NCBI GenBank assembly: GCA_946480465.1
Contig: CAMLJY010000003.1
Span: 1-64,000 of the forward strand
From: an uncultured Burkholderiales bacterium
GTDB taxonomy: Bacteria; Pseudomonadota; Gammaproteobacteria; Burkholderiales; Burkholderiaceae
DNA: 64,000 nt
Reading direction: 5' to 3'
The notes under the pieces are model-generated. The model was not told the origin of the DNA. It did no database searches and was given only the letters and a program-made list of their open reading frames with translations. The position numbers were made by a program, and so were the translations under genes. This document shows positions 8,334-16,730 of the stretch, piece by piece. Positions within the stretch are counted from its first letter, which is position 1; every line of letters begins with the position of its first letter.

Positions 8334-10178
8334 TCAGGCGCCGGGCGCACCGGCCAGTCCGAAGCGCGCCGCGAGCGCGCGTGCCAGCAAGCCGTAGTAG
8401 GCGTCGCTGCCATGCAGCCGGTCGAGCGAGCCGTCGGCGAGGCGCGTGGTGGACTGGTAGGCGGGATCGAATGCCTCGCCGCCGAAGTGGTCCCGGGCGA
8501 GAAGAACCTGCGCGCCGAGTTCGGCGTACATGCTGCACGCCAGCCGCTCATAGGCGCTGAAGGCCGCTTCCATGCGCGCGTTCTCGGGGTCCAGGTGCTG
8601 CACCGGCGGATCGGTGACGACGATGACGCGGAAACCTTCGCGCAGCAGGCGCTCGGCGAAGGCGAGCTTCTGGCCGTGGGTCTGCAGGAAGAACTGCCGG
8701 CTGTCTTCCACCGTCAGCTTCAGGTGGCCCCGGCGGCGCATGTGCCAGTCGAGGAAGGACGGCACGGCCACGTGGGTGTGCAGGCCCAGGTTGGTGATGA
8801 CCGTGGCCGGGCCCAGCGTGCGCCATGGACGGGCCTGCAGGAAGGGCAGCGTGCGCGCCCAGCGGTCGCGGGCTCCGTCGTCGTCGCACGTGGGCTCGAT
8901 GAACCGTTCGGGATCGAGCCGGAAGGCGTTGTCGAACCAGTCGCTGCCGTTCATGATCATGCCGCCGGCATGGTCGATGCCGAGTGCGGAAAACGCGCGT
9001 GACAGCATGCCCATGTGGCTGTCACCGATCAGGCAGAGGCTGGCCTGGTCGGGCGCCGCGTGCACGTTCCAGGTGTCGAGCAGGATGTCCTCGCACACCG
9101 CATCGGCGTCGGCCGCCACCTTCGCTTCCCGGCTGGCATCCACCGTTTCATCCACCGCCGTCCGGTCCGGCAGGGCAGGGTCCTGCGACGCCGCCGCGGC
9201 GCGGGCGGGGGCGGGCGCGGCGGCTTCGCCCAGGCCGCGCTGGAAGTGCCCCATCACGAAGTCGACGCCTTCGGCACGCACGTCGCGCAGGTTGTCGTCA
9301 TAGAAGCGGCCGGGCGCGGCCGCGGTGGTGATGAGCTCGTAGGACGGAAAGTAGTCGACGTCGGGCCGGCGTTCGCGCAGCGCGCCGGCCGCGGCTCGCA
9401 GCACTGCTTTCGAATGCGTGGCCGCCACCAGCACGTGGGCGTCGGTGGCGGTGGCGGTCAGCGGCACCGGCGAGACCGTGAGCAGGAAGCGCAGGCCGGG
9501 GTTGCGGGCGCGCAGCGTGTCGAAGCAGCGGTCGAGTTCAGCCTCCACCGATGCAGCCGTCTGGTTGAAGAAGCGGTGGGCCGTGGGGTCGAAGCGTCCT
9601 CGCAGCGTGCCGGGGCAGGCGGGATAGACGTGCCCGGCGACGTGCTCCCAGCCCTCGGTGAGGCCGAGCGTGAAGATCAGCACATCGGTCTCCTCCAGCG
9701 CGCGGCGCATGCACGCGAGGCTGTGGCGCCGGGCGTCCAGCATCGCGCGGGCCGACGGGAAGCCCTGCTCCGGGATGCGGGGGCGGAACGGATCGAACCA
9801 GGCCCCTTCGTGCTCGATGACCTCGTCCGGCGGGGCCTCGATCTCGAGCGCCCACAGCACCCACTGCCGCAGCAGGCGTGCCGTGTAGATGTTGCCGGTG
9901 CGGAAGCTGAAGATGCCGTGGCCTTCGCGCCGGCGCGTCGCCTCGTCCATGGCGGACGGGGCGGGCTCGCTGTCCACCCAGTCGTGCCCGTGGCGGCGCA
10001 GCCAGGTGCCGATGTGCTGCGCGAAGCAGGAGCCGGCGGTGGCGAAACGCGTGCCGCGGCGGATCGGGAAGCGCGGCGTCCAGAGCGATTCGAAGTGCGG
10101 CGTACCGCGCTGCGCCACCGCGCTGCGCCAGAAGTTGCGCGGGGGCAGCGCCTGGTAGGGATTGCGCGTTGCTTGCAT
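8334..10178 (-). CDS. GSCFA-domain protein with C-terminal SGNH-like domain
   Basis: The 614-residue product has two SGNH-type esterase-like regions. The first contains the name-giving GSCFA motif (residues 49-53, in [12 protein letters not shown]) and continues to about residue 320. After an Ala-rich linker the second region shows the block I motif GDSH ([12 protein letters not shown]) and, near the end, a D-x-x-H block V (DRLH). GSCFA proteins are related to GDSL/SGNH esterases or acetyltransferases acting on carbohydrates. No signal peptide or membrane helix is seen. The gene converges on fliA; a short CGCCTG/CAGGCG hairpin overlaps its stop. Substrate unknown; modification of a surface glycan is a guess. 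Confidence 0.8.
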   Translation of the reverse strand: MQATRNPYQALPPRNFWRSAVAQRGTPHFESLWTPRFPIRRGTRFATAGSCFAQHIGTWLRRHGHDWVDSEPAPSAMDEATRRREGHGIFSFRTGNIYTARLLRQWVLWALEIEAPPDEVIEHEGAWFDPFRPRIPEQGFPSARAMLDARRHSLACMRRALEETDVLIFTLGLTEGWEHVAGHVYPACPGTLRGRFDPTAHRFFNQTAASVEAELDRCFDTLRARNPGLRFLLTVSPVPLTATATDAHVLVAATHSKAVLRAAAGALRERRPDVDYFPSYELITTAAAPGRFYDDNLRDVRAEGVDFVMGHFQRGLGEAAAPAPARAAAASQDPALPDRTAVDETVDASREAKVAADADAVCEDILLDTWNVHAAPDQASLCLIGDSHMGMLSRAFSALGIDHAGGMIMNGSDWFDNAFRLDPERFIEPTCDDDGARDRWARTLPFLQARPWRTLGPATVITNLGLHTHVAVPSFLDWHMRRRGHLKLTVEDSRQFFLQTHGQKLAFAERLLREGFRVIVVTDPPVQHLDPENARMEAAFSAYERLACSMYAELGAQVLLARDHFGGEAFDPAYQSTTRLADGSLDRLHGSDAYYGLLARALAARFGLAGAPGA

Positions 10179-10295
10179 CCGCCCACTGTGCCCCAGCCTG
10201 CCGCGCTCTTTCGGGGGGCTAGGGAAGGACCGTAAGGCCGGGCCCGCAGGCGGGCGCGTGAGGAAGTCGCGCCGGATCGGTCCTCATGCTGGCCG

Positions 10296-10500
10296 ATGCA
10301 GAGGTGGCCGCTGCTGATCGCAGTTATTGCCGGCTCCGGCGGCAGCGTCATCTGCCCCGTGCCGTTTCCCCTGCTGGGCATCGTGATGACACTGCTGATG
10401 GTGCCGCTCGGCCTGCGTCGCGTGCTCGGGGTGCTGGGGCGGGCCCCTTCCGATGGCGTGCCGGCCGATTTCGGGCCGTGGCCATCCGACCTCCTGGCAG
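10296..10500 (+). other. Possible N-terminal coding piece in a different frame from the gene after it
   Basis: From ATG 10296 this frame encodes two convincing hydrophobic segments (LLIAVIAGSGGSVICPVPF and LLGIVMTLLMVPLGL) with strongly GC-biased third codon positions, then dissolves into Arg/Gly-rich nonsense after about 10500. The next frame (+1) becomes membrane-protein-like at about the same place. This suggests either one membrane protein split by a single-base frameshift or sequencing error near 10490-10510, or a small overlapping gene. Confidence 0.4.
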
Positions 10501-10524
10501 GGCGGCATCACGGTCCCCGCCACG

Positions 10525-11541
10525 ATGGCGTGGATCGTCGGCATCGAGGTGGGCGTGCTGTCTCTGCTGATGCTGGTGTTCGGCCTCGGCTTCGCTGGAC
10601 CGCAGGGTGTGGCGCCGGGCGAGATTGCCGAAGCGCTGTGGCGGCTGCTGCGGCCGCTGGTGCCCTGTTTGGCGGTACGGACGGTGGTGGCCTACCTGGT
10701 CGCGCACTCCTTCTCCACAGGTCGTGGCGACTCCTTCGCGACCACCATGGCCTGCAGTGCGGCCGTGCTTGCTGCGGGCTGCGCGGCACACCAGTCGAGC
10801 CGGTGGCAGAAACAGCTGACCTACGCGGCAGGCGGCGCGGTGCTGGCCTACCTGAGCACGTATTTCGTGGCGCTGCGGCATCGGCCCTCTGCGGCGCTGG
10901 CCGCCGAGACGGTGCCGGCCGCATTGGAGTCGCCGCCGACACCGGCGCCGGTTCCAGCCGTCGCTCCGGCCATCCGCGAGGCACCCTCGGCACCCGCAAC
11001 CCCATCCTCCACATCGGTCGGCGTGCCGAGGATCGGTGGATCGGCTCGTCCGGTGCACCATCCCGCCGTGGCTGCGGTGTTCGTGCTTGCCTTCCTCGGA
11101 TCCCTGGCGCTGCTGACGCTGCCTGCGCCATGGAGGTGGGTGCTGGACGATCCGCTCGCTCTGTTCCAGGCCGCGGGCACGGCCTGCCTGATGGCCTGGG
11201 CTTGTGCCGAGGCCGCGCGCCGTGGGCGCCCGATGGTGGCGATCCCGCTGTTGGCCGCATCGGGCCTGCTGCTGCTGCTGCTGCTGGCGCGGCACTCGTT
11301 CCTGATGATGCAGCGCAACGTTCTCGAGACACTGCCCTTCGGGATCGCGGGCAAGTTCGCCGCTTCTTTCATCGAGATCCCGGCGGAGTGTCTGCACGAC
11401 TCAAGCTGGGCATGCGGCCTCGTGCTGGGCGCGGTCGTCCACTCGGCGCCCATCACGCTGGGCCTGGCGCTGGTCCTGGGTGTGGTTCTGCTGTGGACGC
11501 TCATCTTGCGGGTTTGGAGGTCGCGGCGCGGTCGCGCTTGA
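10525..11541 (+). CDS. Hypothetical multi-pass membrane protein
   Basis: No family recognised. From ATG 10525 the product is 338 residues with three hydrophobic segments near the N-terminus (starting MAWIVGIEVGVLSLLMLVF). A Pro/Ala-rich loop follows at about residues 125-180, then four or five further membrane segments, including a run of seven leucines. An in-frame ATG at 10453 would add 24 polar residues that look unlike coding sequence. The upstream segment 10296-10500 in another frame could be its true N-terminus. Its 3' end faces the cupin gene across 32 bases. Confidence 0.5.
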   Translation: MAWIVGIEVGVLSLLMLVFGLGFAGPQGVAPGEIAEALWRLLRPLVPCLAVRTVVAYLVAHSFSTGRGDSFATTMACSAAVLAAGCAAHQSSRWQKQLTYAAGGAVLAYLSTYFVALRHRPSAALAAETVPAALESPPTPAPVPAVAPAIREAPSAPATPSSTSVGVPRIGGSARPVHHPAVAAVFVLAFLGSLALLTLPAPWRWVLDDPLALFQAAGTACLMAWACAEAARRGRPMVAIPLLAASGLLLLLLLARHSFLMMQRNVLETLPFGIAGKFAASFIEIPAECLHDSSWACGLVLGAVVHSAPITLGLALVLGVVLLWTLILRVWRSRRGRA

Positions 11542-11573
11542 GCAGATCCCGATGCCGGCGCCTGCGAAGCAGC

Positions 11574-11966
11574 TCAGCACATCGGCCAGGGGCCGCCGTC
11601 GACGAACTCCGCTTCACCTTCGCCCGGCCACGGCGGCATCGTGACCGCGACGGCGCTGAAGGGCGCGTCGGCCGCCGCGCGGAACTGGAAGGCGGTGCCG
11701 ACCGGGATGGTCAGGCACGTGCCGGGCGACAGGTCGACGGTCTCCTCCCGTCCTCCCTGGCGGCGCCACATCTGGCCGCGGCCGTCCAGCACGTACCAGA
11801 TCTCCTCCACGGTGCGGTGCCGCACCGCCTTCGAGACCGCGCCGGCGGCCAGCCGGAAGTGCGCCATGCTGCCGCCGGAAAGACGCAGCAGCACGCGCAC
11901 GTCGGAACCGTCGGGCGCGGTGACGGTGGGATCGGCGGGGAGGGTGGTGGTCGAGAAGTCGGTCAT
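11574..11966 (-). CDS. Small cupin-domain protein
   Basis: The 130-residue product is a single cupin fold. It has the first conserved motif with metal-ligand type residues (VRHRTVEEIWYVLDGRGQ, with H and E in the expected spacing), an intermediate PG turn (LSPGTCLTIPVGTAFQF) and a reduced second motif. The HRTVEEIWYVLxG pattern is common in stand-alone cupins that bind metal or act as small isomerases or oxygenases. Nothing indicates the substrate. It lies just downstream of the uvrA-like remnant on the same strand. Confidence 0.7.
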   Translation of the reverse strand: MTDFSTTTLPADPTVTAPDGSDVRVLLRLSGGSMAHFRLAAGAVSKAVRHRTVEEIWYVLDGRGQMWRRQGGREETVDLSPGTCLTIPVGTAFQFRAAADAPFSAVAVTMPPWPGEGEAEFVDGGPWPMC

Positions 11967-11986
11967 GTGTTTCGGGGCGGCGATGG

Positions 11987-12112
11987 TCAGCGGGCGACGC
12001 AGTCCGCGAGGTGCCGCGCGGTGAGGGTGGAACGGGCGGCCGCGAGCTGCGCCGGCGAGCCTTCGAAGACGATGCGTCCTCCGTCGTGGCCGGGGCCACG
12101 CGCCGGCAGTCT
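11987..12112 (-). pseudogene. C-terminal remnant of a uvrA-like gene
   Basis: About 41 codons in one open frame end with a stop at 11989-11987. They read GPGHDGGRIVFEGSPAQL followed by AARSTLTARHLADCVAR, the recognisable extreme C-terminus of UvrA-type ABC ATPases. There is no start codon or upstream UvrA sequence: the sensor kinase gene ends 22 bases upstream. This is the scar of a deletion or rearrangement that removed nearly all of a uvrA paralogue. Confidence 0.65.
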
Positions 12113-12133
12113 AGGAGCCTGCGCGGCCCAGCC

Positions 12134-14203
12134 TCACAGCGGTGTGGATACCGCCCGCCCCGGCGACGCCAGCGCGCCCGGCACCGTGATCGGCTCGCCG
12201 GCGGCGGTGTGCGGATCGGGCCGCTGGGCTTCGCGCTGGCCGAGCGTGAACTCGAACACCGCGCCCTGGCCGGCCTGGCCCATCGCGCTGATCTGCCCGC
12301 CGTGGCGCTGCACGATGCGCTGCACGATGGTCAGGCCGATGCCGGTGCCGTGGAACTCGTCCTGGCGGTGCAAGCGCTGGAAGGGGCGGAACAGGCGCTG
12401 CGCGTGCTCGGCATCGAAGCCTGCGCCGTTGTCCGCGATGCGCAGCAGCAGTTGGCCGTCGGCGTCGCGGTGGCCGCTGATGCTGACCCGCGGCTGCGGC
12501 GTGCGGCGGGTGAACTTGGCGGCATTGCTCAGCAGGTTCTGCAGCACGATGCGCAGCTGCGCCGGCGAGGCCCAGGCGACGAGGCCGGGCTGCACGTCCC
12601 AGTGCACGGGGGCCGCGCGCTCCAGCGGCGGCAGCTGCGTGATCACGTCCTGCGCCAGCGCGCTGATGTCCACCGCCTCGCGCTCGATCGCCGCGCTGGA
12701 CGAGCGCGCCAGCTCCAGCAGCGCTTCCAGCGTGGCCAGCATGTCCTGCGTGGCACGGGCCTGCAGGTCCAGCAGGTCGCCTTCGGCCGGCTGCAGCCGG
12801 TCGCCCAGGCGCTGGCGCAGCAGGTCGGCCAGGCCCTGCACGTGGCCGATGGGCGTGCGCAGCTCGTGCGCCAGCTGCCGCGCGAAGGCGTCCAGGTCGC
12901 GGTTGGCCAGCTCCAGCTCGCGGGTGCGGGCGGTCACGGCCAGCTGCAGCTCGCGGTTGTGCTGCAGCAGCATCTGCTCGGTCATCTTGCGCAGCGTGAT
13001 GTCGCGGCCGACACCGTGGTAGCCGATGAATCGGCCGTCGTCGTCGTAGCGCGGCGCGCCGGCCAGCGACAGCCAGATCGTGCGGCCATCGTCGCGCTGC
13101 ACCGGAAACTCCAGCGCGCGGAAGTCCTGGCGCGCTTCCAGCTCGTCGCGGTGCGCGGCCCATTGCTCCAGCGTCAGCGCGTCGGGGTAGGCCTCCCAGC
13201 GGGTCTTGCCGGCATTGCGCGCCACCAGGTTGCCGAAGCGGCGCAGCATGTCGGCCGAGGGCGGCGGAAAGCGGTGCTCGGCGTCGGTGGTCCAGTACCA
13301 GTCGGCCGAGAGGCCGGCCATCACCGCGTAGCGCTGCTCGCTCGTCTGCAGCTTGCGGAAGGCGTCCTTGGTGGCGGTGACGTCGCGTGCGACACCCTCA
13401 TAACCCGCGAAAAGACCGTCCCGGTGGTGGCGCGGGCGGCCGCTGAGCGTGATCCAGCCGCGTTCGCGCGAGCCCAGGCCCTGGATGGCGATCTCGATGT
13501 CGCGGAACTTCTCCTGCCGTTCCAGCAGGTCGTTGAAGGCATGCCAGCCCATTGCCGGCGGCTTCATGAAGGGCAGCTCGTCGTGGCGGCGGCCCAGCAG
13601 GTCACCCAGGGCGCGCCCGGCGGGCTTGGCGATCGGCGCGTCGGCCGACAGGTTCGACAGCTTGTAGCGGGCGTCGATCTCCCAGTACCAGTCGGTGGAC
13701 ATCTCCACGCGGGCGCGCCAGCGCCGTTCGGACTCGCCCATCACGCCTTCGACCTGCGTCGCCAGGTCGCCGAAGGCCGAAGGGACGGCGCGCCGCGGTT
13801 CGCGCAGGCCCGCCACGGCCGATTCCCAGGCGCCGCGGCGCAGTTCATTGGCGGTCTGGCGCAGCGTGCGCGCGGCCACGCGGTGCGCACGCCACATCAG
13901 CCAGCCCACCGTGGCCAGCAGCAGCAGGCACAGGCCGATGGCGGCCAGGCCCTGCAGCAGGCTGCTGCGCAGCGCCAGGCTGAATCCGGCGGACTGCTCG
14001 ACAACCGGCAGCAGCAGCGCGCCGGCGCTGACGGCGGCCAGGCCCGCCACGCCCGCCAGCCAGGGCACCAGGCGGCGCGGGCCGTGGGACGGGCTGCTCG
14101 TGGGTGGCGGCGGCAAGGTGCTGTCCGACCACGGCAGGGTTTCACCTTCGGCATCGACCGCCAATGGCAGCCGGCTGCGTGCCCTCAGTTCTGCGAGTCC
14201 CAA
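12134..14203 (-). CDS. Membrane PAS sensor histidine kinase
   Basis: A TTG start at 14203 is chosen because AAGAGG sits six bases upstream; the frame extends further but looks non-coding there. The 689-residue product has two membrane segments (about residues 45-65 and 80-105) and a HAMP-like helix. Two PAS domains follow; both start with a STDWYWE/SADWYWT-type motif and end with the PAC signature (GYEGVARDVTATK and GYHGVGRDITLRK). Then come a HisKA domain with phosphoacceptor His446 (AHELRTPIG) and a complete ATPase domain (NLLSNAAKF, DNGAGFD, GTGIGLTIV). No partner regulator is adjacent. It follows flgM-flgN on the same strand with a 192-base gap, so weak cotranscription is possible. Confidence 0.85.
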   Translation of the reverse strand: MGLAELRARSRLPLAVDAEGETLPWSDSTLPPPPTSSPSHGPRRLVPWLAGVAGLAAVSAGALLLPVVEQSAGFSLALRSSLLQGLAAIGLCLLLLATVGWLMWRAHRVAARTLRQTANELRRGAWESAVAGLREPRRAVPSAFGDLATQVEGVMGESERRWRARVEMSTDWYWEIDARYKLSNLSADAPIAKPAGRALGDLLGRRHDELPFMKPPAMGWHAFNDLLERQEKFRDIEIAIQGLGSRERGWITLSGRPRHHRDGLFAGYEGVARDVTATKDAFRKLQTSEQRYAVMAGLSADWYWTTDAEHRFPPPSADMLRRFGNLVARNAGKTRWEAYPDALTLEQWAAHRDELEARQDFRALEFPVQRDDGRTIWLSLAGAPRYDDDGRFIGYHGVGRDITLRKMTEQMLLQHNRELQLAVTARTRELELANRDLDAFARQLAHELRTPIGHVQGLADLLRQRLGDRLQPAEGDLLDLQARATQDMLATLEALLELARSSSAAIEREAVDISALAQDVITQLPPLERAAPVHWDVQPGLVAWASPAQLRIVLQNLLSNAAKFTRRTPQPRVSISGHRDADGQLLLRIADNGAGFDAEHAQRLFRPFQRLHRQDEFHGTGIGLTIVQRIVQRHGGQISAMGQAGQGAVFEFTLGQREAQRPDPHTAAGEPITVPGALASPGRAVSTPL

Positions 14204-14237
14204 TGACGACCTCTTGTGTGGGGACAGGCACGAGCCC

Positions 14238-14269
14238 GCCCAAAGCGTATCAATACGTACGCATTGGGC
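14238..14269. promoter_or_regulatory. Long inverted repeat before the PAS kinase
   Basis: Arms GCCCAAAGCGTA and TACGCATTGGGC pair at 11 of 12 positions around an 8-base loop that itself contains half of CGTATCAATACG. It is centred about 50 bases upstream of the TTG start at 14203. It could be an operator or, on the flgN side, part of a terminator; no T-tract follows on the minus strand. Confidence 0.45.
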
Positions 14270-14371
14270 GGCGAGTGTGCACCGTGGTGCACGCCAGGGC
14301 AACGGGGGATGACGCGCAGGGCCTTCGGCCTGCGGCACCGGGGAGACAGGAGCCCGCAGTCGCGGGCGGTG

Positions 14372-14402
14372 CGTCAGGCGGCCGTCAGGCGGCCGTCAGG
14401 CG
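14372..14402. repeat. Three tandem 11-mers across the flgN stop
   Basis: CGTCAGGCGGC occurs twice and then as a partial third copy overlapping the flgN stop codon. On the minus strand each copy carries a TGA, so the gene has serial stop codons. This is probably local slippage. Confidence 0.6.
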
Positions 14403-14806
14403 ACGATGGAGGAGCCGCCGCGCAGGCCGTCGGCCAGGCCGCGCGCGCCGTACAGCGCGGTGCCGGCGGGCGGCGTGTTCTCGGGCAGCAGGACGTCGAT
14501 GGCGCGGTCCAGCGCTGCGGTGGCGCGCGCCAGGGCGTCGCGCTGCGAGGCCACCTGGGCGCTCACGCGCGCAAGGCGGCGGCGCATCGGCTCGGGCACG
14601 CCGCCGTGGCGCGCCGCATGCATGAAGTGCTGGACCGCGGCAGCCAGCGCGCGGTGCAACTCGTTGGCACGGGTTTCCACCGCCGGCGCATCACGCTCGC
14701 GCAGTGCCTCGCCGAGCGAGCTCAGGCCCGCCTCCACGCGCGACACCGCGGACTCCAGGTCGGTCGTCTGCTGGAGGGCATGGTGCTCGGCGTGCGTCGT
14801 GATCAT
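14396..14806 (-). CDS. flgN: Flagellar chaperone FlgN-like protein
   Basis: FlgN is the cytosolic chaperone of the hook-filament junction proteins FlgK and FlgL. The assignment rests on position (directly after flgM), size (136 residues, family norm about 140) and predicted long helices rich in Ala, Glu and Arg; the sequence itself is weakly conserved. The C-terminal tail (residues 108-136) is Gly/Pro-rich, where FlgN proteins carry the substrate-binding helix. Start at ATG 14806, 61 bases after the flgM stop, so the two form an operon. Confidence 0.75.
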   Translation of the reverse strand: MITTHAEHHALQQTTDLESAVSRVEAGLSSLGEALRERDAPAVETRANELHRALAAAVQHFMHAARHGGVPEPMRRRLARVSAQVASQRDALARATAALDRAIDVLLPENTPPAGTALYGARGLADGLRGGSSIVA

Positions 14807-14867
14807 GCGGCGGTACCGTCAGTGGTGGGGGAAGCGAACGCGCGGTGGCCGGGGGCCTGCGGTTGGC

Positions 14868-15164
14868 TCAGTTGCCGGAACCCGGGCTCAGCAGTTCGTG
14901 GGCGTTGGCGATCAGCTTGTCGGCGATCGCCTCGGCATTGATCTCGAACTTGCCGTCGCGGATGGCGTCGGCGATGCGCTTGACCTTCTCGGCATCGAAG
15001 ACCGATTCGCTGCCGCCCGCACCCAACAGGGCACCGGCCGACAGCTCGACCTTCGCACTGGGCTCGGCGCCGCCGGCGTTGGCCGTGGTGCCGGGCTTGC
15101 GCTCAGCCACGGCGGTGGAGGCCGGGGGAAGCGCAGTCTTGTTTTCGATCGGACCGATTTTCAT
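14868..15164 (-). CDS. flgM: Anti-sigma-28 factor FlgM
   Basis: FlgM binds FliA and is secreted through the finished hook, releasing late gene expression. The 98-residue product has the expected length and layout: an unstructured polar N-terminal half starting MKIGPIENK, and a C-terminal helical FliA-binding half with DAEKVKRIADAIRDGKFEI and AEAIADKLI, the family signature. Start at ATG 15164 with GAGT upstream. A sigma-28-type promoter 52-79 bases upstream suggests the usual FliA-FlgM feedback. Confidence 0.95.
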   Translation of the reverse strand: MKIGPIENKTALPPASTAVAERKPGTTANAGGAEPSAKVELSAGALLGAGGSESVFDAEKVKRIADAIRDGKFEINAEAIADKLIANAHELLSPGSGN

Positions 15165-15215
15165 GGTGGACTCCTACAGGGCGGTCACCTGACATTGCCC
15201 TGAGACATGCTCGGG

Positions 15216-15243
15216 GTATCGGCCCGCGATCGGCCGGACTTTA
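15216..15243 (-). promoter_or_regulatory. FliA-type promoter for flgM-flgN
   Basis: Minus strand: TAAAGTCC, 12 bases, GCCGATAC. The -35 box matches sigma-28 at six of eight positions and the -10 at seven of eight; the spacer is one base longer than the consensus 11. It would give flgM its own late promoter independent of flgA. Confidence 0.65.
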
Positions 15244-15323
15244 GGCCTTTCGCACATCTTTTCTTCCCTTCCCCTCGAATGGGGGATCCCTCCGGGCCGA
15301 AGCCTGGATTCTCTTACCAATCG

Positions 15324-16100
15324 TCACAGCGCCACCTCGACCCGGCGCCCGCCCGTGGGCACGCCGGTGATGATGCGGCCGGACTCGGTGCGCACCCGCG
15401 CCGGCTGGCCTTCGATGCCGTGGTTGAGCGCCTGGCCCTCCGCGCTGACGGCGTAGCCGCGGCCCACCGCCACCACACGCACGAGGTCGCCGGCCTGGAA
15501 GTACTGGCGCGGCTTCAGGTCGTTGCGGCGCAAGGTGTCGCCGGCGGCCATGGGGCGTGCCAGCGTGCGGCCGATGGCCGGGGCGATGGTGGTATAGGCC
15601 GGGTCCGGCCGTTCGGCCAGGTCCACCTCGGCCAGCATGAAGTGGCTGCCTTGCAGCACGGTGCCGGCGGGCAGCGGCGCGGTGGTGACCACGCCCTGCG
15701 CGAAGAGCTTGACGGTGACCGGCAGGAACACGTTCCAGCGCGCCTGGCCGTCGACGCAGCGCAGGCCGATGCGGGTGCGGCCCAGCGGTCGCGCACCGGC
15801 CGGCAGGTAGGGTTGGATCTGCGCGCAGGGCGCCAGCTGCAGCCGCGGGTCGAGCTGGCCCAGTTCGACCGCGATGCGCACCGGCGGCGTACCCTCCGCG
15901 AGCACCGCCTGCGCCGAATCGGTCGCCAGGCGCTGCAGGCGTTCGGCGAATGCGGCGTCGATGCCCGCGGCCGCGGCGGCGGATGCGCCCGGCGCCGCCG
16001 GGTTGGCCGCGGCGCCCAGCGCCAGCAGCGTGGCCGCGGCGGCTGCGGACGTGCGCAGGGCGAGGGAGGCGGCACGCAGGGGGAGGGCGATCTTCTTCAT
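15324..16100 (-). CDS. flgA: P-ring assembly chaperone FlgA
   Basis: FlgA is a periplasmic chaperone needed for FlgI polymerisation into the P ring. The start at 16100 (MKKIALPLRAASLALRTS) gives a signal peptide; the frame extends upstream but that part looks non-coding. The 258-residue product has the SAF/ChapFlgA C-terminal domain, with GTVLQGSHFMLAEVDLA, the ARPMAAGDTLRRNDLKPRQ segment, and the terminal GIEGQPARVR, SGRIITGVPTGGRRVEVAL. It is divergent from flgB, with 107 bases between starts. Confidence 0.93.
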   Translation of the reverse strand: MKKIALPLRAASLALRTSAAAAATLLALGAAANPAAPGASAAAAAGIDAAFAERLQRLATDSAQAVLAEGTPPVRIAVELGQLDPRLQLAPCAQIQPYLPAGARPLGRTRIGLRCVDGQARWNVFLPVTVKLFAQGVVTTAPLPAGTVLQGSHFMLAEVDLAERPDPAYTTIAPAIGRTLARPMAAGDTLRRNDLKPRQYFQAGDLVRVVAVGRGYAVSAEGQALNHGIEGQPARVRTESGRIITGVPTGGRRVEVAL

Positions 16101-16207
16101 CCCGCCATCGTCACGCCGCCGCCCGATGCGCGGTGGCGCGAATTGGCGGGTGATGGGCGCGTTATTCGGGCTCATGTTGCAAAGGCGGCTGCCCACAATC
16201 CCCCAGC

Positions 16208-16618
16208 ATGAACCGCCTCACCGCCACGCTCGACTTCCATGCGCAGGCATTGACGCTGCGCGCCGAGCGTCAGCGCCTGATCGCGGGGAACATCGCCAAC
16301 GCCGACACGCCCGGCTACATCGCCCGCGACATGGATTTCGCGAAGGCGCTGCGCGAGGCCACGGGCCAGGTGCCCACGCCCGGCGCAATGGCGGTGACCA
16401 ACGCCGGCCACATGAGCGTGGCGGCCGGCGCGCGCAGCGAAGGCGAGCTGCTCTATGCCACCGGTCCGCAGGACAGCCTGGACCGCAACACGGTCGACCT
16501 CGACCGCGAGCGCGCGGCCTTTGCCGAGAACGCGGTGAAGTACGAGGCCACGCTGCGCTTCATCAACGGCCACATGCGCACGATGACCGAAGCGATGAAG
16601 TCCCACACACAAGGATGA
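16208..16618 (+). CDS. flgB: Proximal rod protein FlgB
   Basis: FlgB forms the base of the periplasmic rod. The 136-residue protein has the family length. It shows the N-terminal rod motif (LIAGNIANADTPGYIARDMDF, matching N-x-A-N-x-x-T-P-G-[YF]) and the C-terminal coiled-coil region (NTVDLDRERAAFAENAVKYEATLRFI). It begins the main rod-hook operon on the plus strand, opposite flgA. A hairpin-rich repeat follows its stop. Confidence 0.96.
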   Translation: MNRLTATLDFHAQALTLRAERQRLIAGNIANADTPGYIARDMDFAKALREATGQVPTPGAMAVTNAGHMSVAAGARSEGELLYATGPQDSLDRNTVDLDRERAAFAENAVKYEATLRFINGHMRTMTEAMKSHTQG

Positions 16619-16730
16619 GTGACATGAGGCGAACGAAGCGAGTGCGGACCGAGCGCCGGGCCGCTCCCAAGCCGGGCCGCACCGCCCCCTCGGGGGGCCG
16701 GCCGATGTACTCATCGGACGGGGGGCTCCA
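16619..16730. repeat. Hairpin-rich dispersed repeat-like element between flgB and flgC
   Basis: The 112-base gap contains the GAACGAAGCGAGTGCGG and GGGCCGCTCCCAAGC phrases typical of short dispersed repeats seen in Burkholderiales genomes, recalled rather than searched. It has two hairpins: CCCCC/GGGGG around TC (16685-16696) and CCGATG/CATCGG around TACT (16702-16717). It has no open frame of its own and separates two genes that are normally almost contiguous. Confidence 0.6.

Noticed and set aside
10296..13022. A 908-codon frame running through the cupin and kinase genes
   Set aside because: Only its first about 70 codons look coding; the rest is low-complexity antisense of recognised genes.
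16101..16207. Possible sigma-54 site before flgB (ATGTTGCA)
   Set aside because: The GG/GC spacing does not fit the -24/-12 rule.
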